The position numbers and the translations under genes were made by a program. A stretch of 7,927 nucleotides of DNA from an uncultured Bacteroidales bacterium (GTDB taxonomy: Bacteria > Bacteroidota > Bacteroidia > Bacteroidales > Paludibacteraceae), in NCBI GenBank assembly GCA_903899865.1, contig CAIUKZ010000373.1:1-7927 (forward strand), written 5' to 3'. Positions 5,450 through 7,927 of this stretch are shown here, piece after piece. Every line of letters starts with the position of its first letter. Position 1 is the stretch's first letter. The notes below the pieces were generated by a model. It was not told the DNA's origin and searched no databases. It saw only the letters and a list, made by a program, of their open reading frames with translations.

Positions 5450-5455
5450 TTTATT
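5433..5455. promoter_or_regulatory. Perfect palindrome over the -33 box (operator candidate)
   Basis: AATAAATTGA (5433-5442) and TCAATTTATT (5446-5455) are perfect inverted arms with a 3-bp centre. The right arm contains the -33 TTG of the minus-strand promoter, where a bound dimeric regulator would block transcription. No candidate regulator is identifiable here. Confidence 0.5.
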
Positions 5456-5575
5456 CTGTTAGATATAAACAGACATAGGTAATATTATGAATCATTATGC
5501 CATAAATGGCTAATTTATCTGATAATTATTGTTAATAACTTTTCCACATTTCAATTCTTTGAGTTCATTCATACC

Positions 5576-5606
5576 TTTGAAAATCCTTGCATTTTTAGTA
5601 CTTTTG
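5576..5606 (+). promoter_or_regulatory. Bacteroidota-type promoter of hisA
   Basis: TTTG (5576-5579), 19 nt, TACTTTTG (5599-5606) matches the -33/-7 consensus exactly. Transcription would start near 5612, giving a leader of ~40 nt before the GTG at 5654. A second -7-like box, TACCTTTG (5572-5579), overlaps the -33 element but has no good -33 of its own. I see no his leader peptide or attenuator. Confidence 0.75.
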
Positions 5607-5653
5607 CTTTTTCTAACAGTTGCAATTTTTTTGTAGCCAAAAAAAGAATTATA

Positions 5654-6376
5654 GTGATTGAAATTATTCCTGCTATCGATTTAATAGATGGCAAATGTGT
5701 ACGCCTTTCTCAAGGTGATTATTCCCAAAAAACAGTTTATAATGAGAATCCGCTCGAAGTAGCAAAAATGTTTGCCGATGCAGGCATTCGTCGTTTGCAC
5801 TTGGTGGATTTGGATGGTGCTAAGGCGCATCACATAGTGAATCACAAGGTGTTAGAAAGGATTACAACGCATACAGACCTGGTTGTTGATTTTGGTGGCG
5901 GATTGAAAACGGACGATGATCTTCGAATAGCCTTTGAATGTGGTGCAAGTATGATTACCGGTGGCAGCATTGCGGTGAAAGATCCAGATACTTTTTCTTC
6001 TTGGATTTCAAAATTTGGTGCAGACATGATAATCCTTGGTGCCGATGTGAAAGATGAGAAAATTTCAGTAGGTGGGTGGATTGAAACCACCGATTTGGAT
6101 TTATTACCTTTTGTCAATGATTATGTAAATCAAGGCATTACCAAGGTGATTTGTACAGATATTAGCAAAGATGGAATGCTTCAAGGGACTGCTGTAGATT
6201 TATATGCAAAAATTCTCAAAGCATTTCCCGAATTATACCTAATAGCCAGTGGAGGAGTAAGTTCTATCAAAGATATCGAACTTCTTGAACAGGCTGCAGT
6301 TCCAGCAGTGATAACTGGAAAAGCAATTTATGAGGGAAAAATTAAGTTGGCAGAACTTACAAAATTCATTCTTTAA
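5654..6376 (+). CDS. hisA: Phosphoribosylformimino-5-aminoimidazole carboxamide ribotide isomerase (HisA)
   Basis: HisA (EC 5.3.1.16) carries out the Amadori rearrangement of ProFAR to PRFAR, the fourth step of histidine biosynthesis, in the cytoplasm. The 240-aa length is normal. The (beta/alpha)8 barrel starts with the signature IIPAIDLIDGKCVRLSQGDY, with catalytic Asp9; the second catalytic acid is Asp131 in ILGADVKD. Phosphate-binding loops are at GGGL (81-84) with TGGS (102-105) and at ASGGVSS (198-204) with TGKAIYEGK (221-229). CTDISKDGM (168-174 region) is also typical. The start is GTG; no in-frame ATG lies between the promoter and this codon, and MIEIIPAID has the right spacing. It has its own promoter, and neighbouring his genes are absent: the next gene, 46 bp downstream, is DUF5606. 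HisF is the close paralogue, but the IPAID opening favours HisA. Confidence 0.98.
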   Translation: MIEIIPAIDLIDGKCVRLSQGDYSQKTVYNENPLEVAKMFADAGIRRLHLVDLDGAKAHHIVNHKVLERITTHTDLVVDFGGGLKTDDDLRIAFECGASMITGGSIAVKDPDTFSSWISKFGADMIILGADVKDEKISVGGWIETTDLDLLPFVNDYVNQGITKVICTDISKDGMLQGTAVDLYAKILKAFPELYLIASGGVSSIKDIELLEQAAVPAVITGKAIYEGKIKLAELTKFIL

Positions 6377-6422
6377 TCCGATTTTTTGGTAAATAAAATA
6401 TTAATCATTTATACGAGTACAA

Positions 6423-6842
6423 ATGTTGAAAGAAATCTTATCCATAACAGGAAAATCAGGCATTTATAAATTAGTGTCACAAGGTAAAAACATGTTGATA
6501 GTAGAGTCATTAGTTGATGGAAAACGAATTCCTGCTTACACCAAAGACAAAGTGGTATCTTTAGGCGATATCGCTATTTTTACTGAAACAACAGAGATTC
6601 CATTGGGTCAAGTATTTGAGAATATCAAAATTAAGGAAAATGGTGCCGAAGCTCCTATAAATCCTAAAGCTGATAATGAAGTATTGTGCAAATACATGGC
6701 AGAAATCCTTCCTGAGTACGATAGGGAGAGAGTTTATCCAAGTGATATTAGAAAATTAATTACTTGGTACAATATTCTGGTTAATAGTAAAATGACCGAT
6801 TTTATAGAAGAAGAAAAAGCAGAAGCTGTCGCAAATAGCTAA
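6423..6842 (+). CDS. DUF5606 family protein
   Basis: A 139-aa protein recognised by its opening, MLKEILSITGKSGIYKLVSQ, followed by GKNMLIVESL and the stretch ..AYTKDKVVSLGDIAIFT, which characterise a family conserved across Bacteroidota with no known function. Residues 1-55 look like a small beta-rich domain. After a linker around 75-85, residues ~85-132 (NEVLCKYMAEILPEYDRERV and then YPSDIRKLITWYNIL) look helical. The last residues are acidic and alanine-rich. There is no signal peptide or membrane segment, so it is cytoplasmic. It follows hisA by 46 bp on the same strand with no promoter-like sequence between, so co-transcription is likely. The link to histidine synthesis is positional only. 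Confidence 0.87.
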   Translation: MLKEILSITGKSGIYKLVSQGKNMLIVESLVDGKRIPAYTKDKVVSLGDIAIFTETTEIPLGQVFENIKIKENGAEAPINPKADNEVLCKYMAEILPEYDRERVYPSDIRKLITWYNILVNSKMTDFIEEEKAEAVANS

Positions 6843-6860
6843 TTTTTGGGGATTCTTATT

Positions 6861-7094
6861 TAACCACAATAGGACACATCACTGAACACCCATTCCAATT
6901 TTCTTATGTTTCTGTGTTGTGAAACTTTTTATCAGACGCCGCATGCGACGTCTCTATCCCCAACTATTGTACCTATGTGGTTTAATTTTCTCTTTGTCAT
7001 ACAAGCCAATTTGCCGAAAGGCAAAACTATGTGTCCTTTGTTTGATTAGCTTGATGTGTTCCATGTGGTTTTATAATGATTCTTTTGTGGTTTA
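6861..7094. repeat. Degenerate ACCACATAGG / CCTATGTGGT repeats in a non-coding spacer
   Basis: The 329-bp gap between DUF5606 and the NIF3 gene holds related short words: TAACCACAATAGGACACAT (6861-6879), and in the opposite sense CCTATGTGGTTTA (6972-6984), CTATGTGTCC (7027-7036), CCATGTGGTTTTA (7061-7073) and TTTTGTGGTTTA (7083-7094). A hairpin TTTGCC-GAAA-GGCAAA (7010-7025) lies among them. No coding frame is supported, and no clear promoter for the NIF3 gene was found. This looks like debris of a small interspersed repeat. Confidence 0.5.
6934..6953. repeat. REP-like palindrome
   Basis: AGACGCCGCATGCGACGTCT is palindromic except at one symmetric pair, which becomes a G-T wobble when the minus strand folds. 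It is flanked by CTCTA-like sequence, as in the AGACG...CGTCTCTAC palindromes I know as abundant intergenic elements in Bacteroidota. Such elements are usually moved by Y1 (RAYT) transposases; none is in this window. Confidence 0.6.
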
Positions 7095-7171
7095 GCTATC
7101 TATTTCGTTATAGTACTAACTTCAGAATTGAATGCTTTTTGATTAATGGTTAAATCCTTGAGATTATTGAT

Positions 7172-7927
7172 ATGATTGTCCAATCCATTTGTGACTTAAT
7201 AGAAGAATTTGCTCCGTTGGCATTGCAAGAAAGCTATGACAACTGTGGACTTCTAGTGGGAAATTCGCAGCAAGAGATTACAAATGTATTGATTACCATT
7301 GATATAACAGAAGAAGTAGTAGAGGAAGCAATTGCAAAAAACTGCAATCTGATAGTGTCTCATCATCCGCTTATTTTTTCTGGACTCAAACAGTTGACCG
7401 GGAGAAATGAAGTGCAACGATGTGTAGCCAAAGCCATCAAAAATGATGTAGCCATTTATGCAGCTCATACCAATTTGGACAATGTACCTGCTGGAGTCAA
7501 TGGAAAAATTGCTGAAAAGATTGGGCTGTCAAACACTAAAATACTTATCCCCAAACAGAATAGTCTATTAAAACTGGTGACTTTTGTACCTACCTCCAGT
7601 GCTGACACTGTGAGGAATTCGCTATTCTCGGCAGGTGCAGGTCACATTGGAAACTATGATAGCTGTAGCTTTAATCAAGATGGAATTGGGACATTCAGAG
7701 CTAATAGTGGTGCGCAGCCATTTGTAGGTGAGTTAGATCAATTACATTTTGAACCAGAGACCAAAATTGAGGTAGTATTTCCTACGTTTTTGCAAAATCA
7801 AGTTGTGAATGCGCTACTTGAAAATCATCCATACGAAGTGCCTGCTTATGATTTGATAGAGTTGACTAATACGTTAAATGCATACGGTACAGGCTTGATT
7901 GGTGAATTAGACAACGAAGAAGATGCA
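7172..7927 (+). CDS. NIF3/DUF34-family dinuclear metal protein, 3' partial
   Basis: The first 252 codons are visible and the gene runs off the window. Family signatures are ALQESYDNCGLLVGN (17-31), SHHPLIF (63-69) and AAHTNLDN (97-104). His64, His65 and Asp103 correspond to ligands of the two-metal centre in the YbgI/NIF3 fold; the remaining His and Glu ligands would lie past the window end. Residues ~134-225 (LVTFVPTSSADTVRNSLFSA, then GAGHIGNYDSC) are the extra inserted domain of the longer form of ~365 aa common in this phylum, so about 110 residues are missing. The family forms hexameric toroids; its biochemical role is unsettled, and the name GTP cyclohydrolase 1 type 2 is a weakly based annotation. 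The ATG at 7172 gives a start in line with the family. It is separated from DUF5606 by a repeat-bearing spacer. Confidence 0.95.
   Translation, partial: MIVQSICDLIEEFAPLALQESYDNCGLLVGNSQQEITNVLITIDITEEVVEEAIAKNCNLIVSHHPLIFSGLKQLTGRNEVQRCVAKAIKNDVAIYAAHTNLDNVPAGVNGKIAEKIGLSNTKILIPKQNSLLKLVTFVPTSSADTVRNSLFSAGAGHIGNYDSCSFNQDGIGTFRANSGAQPFVGELDQLHFEPETKIEVVFPTFLQNQVVNALLENHPYEVPAYDLIELTNTLNAYGTGLIGELDNEEDA

Noticed and set aside
7253..7468. Minus-strand 71-codon frame
   Set aside because: It lies wholly inside the NIF3-family gene in another frame; the plus strand has clear family motifs.

Overview
The window looks like a chromosomal segment of a member of the Bacteroidota. Three things point there. 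The 139-aa protein at 6423-6842 belongs to a family (DUF5606) I know only from that phylum. Two promoters (5420-5449 minus, 5576-5606 plus) fit the Bacteroidota -33/-7 pattern (TTTG/TTG, 19 nt, TAnnTTTG). Genes start without clear Shine-Dalgarno sequences. The DNA is AT-rich.

Region 1 (1-5003) is accessory DNA. It holds three plus-strand genes: a 5'-truncated AlbA_2/HATPase (schlafen-like) regulator (2-1300), a second, different AlbA_2/HATPase regulator with an in-frame 12-bp minisatellite (1628-3256), and a lipoprotein-type alpha/beta hydrolase (3815-4657). Each gene is followed, 60-115 bp after its stop, by a copy of one ~240-bp non-coding repeat (1369-1605, 3370-3609, 4761-5003), all in the same orientation. 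The copies share a 39-bp identical core and several inverted repeats. Between genes lie further oddities: tandem 11-bp ATTGCCGATAA units starting in the stop codon of gene 1, a 26-codon remnant resembling the start of a helicase gene, an inverted repeat over a possible promoter, and near-identical inverted ends around the hydrolase module. The layout gene-repeat-gene-repeat-gene-repeat suggests a cassette-like array or a hotspot of repeat-mediated turnover.

Region 2 (5004-5653) is intergenic except for a 36-codon minus-strand gene for a very lysine-rich peptide. That gene has its own promoter, a perfect 10-bp-arm palindrome over the -33 box, and an intrinsic terminator. A 63-bp near-perfect inverted repeat (5060-5122) marks the border with region 1.

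Region 3 (5654-7927) looks like ordinary core genome: hisA (histidine biosynthesis, with its own promoter and a GTG start), the DUF5606 gene 46 bp downstream, a 329-bp spacer with a REP-like palindrome and degenerate CTATGTGG-type repeats, then the start of a NIF3/DUF34-family gene cut by the window end. hisA is not beside hisH or hisF here. The accessory block lies directly upstream of this core segment.
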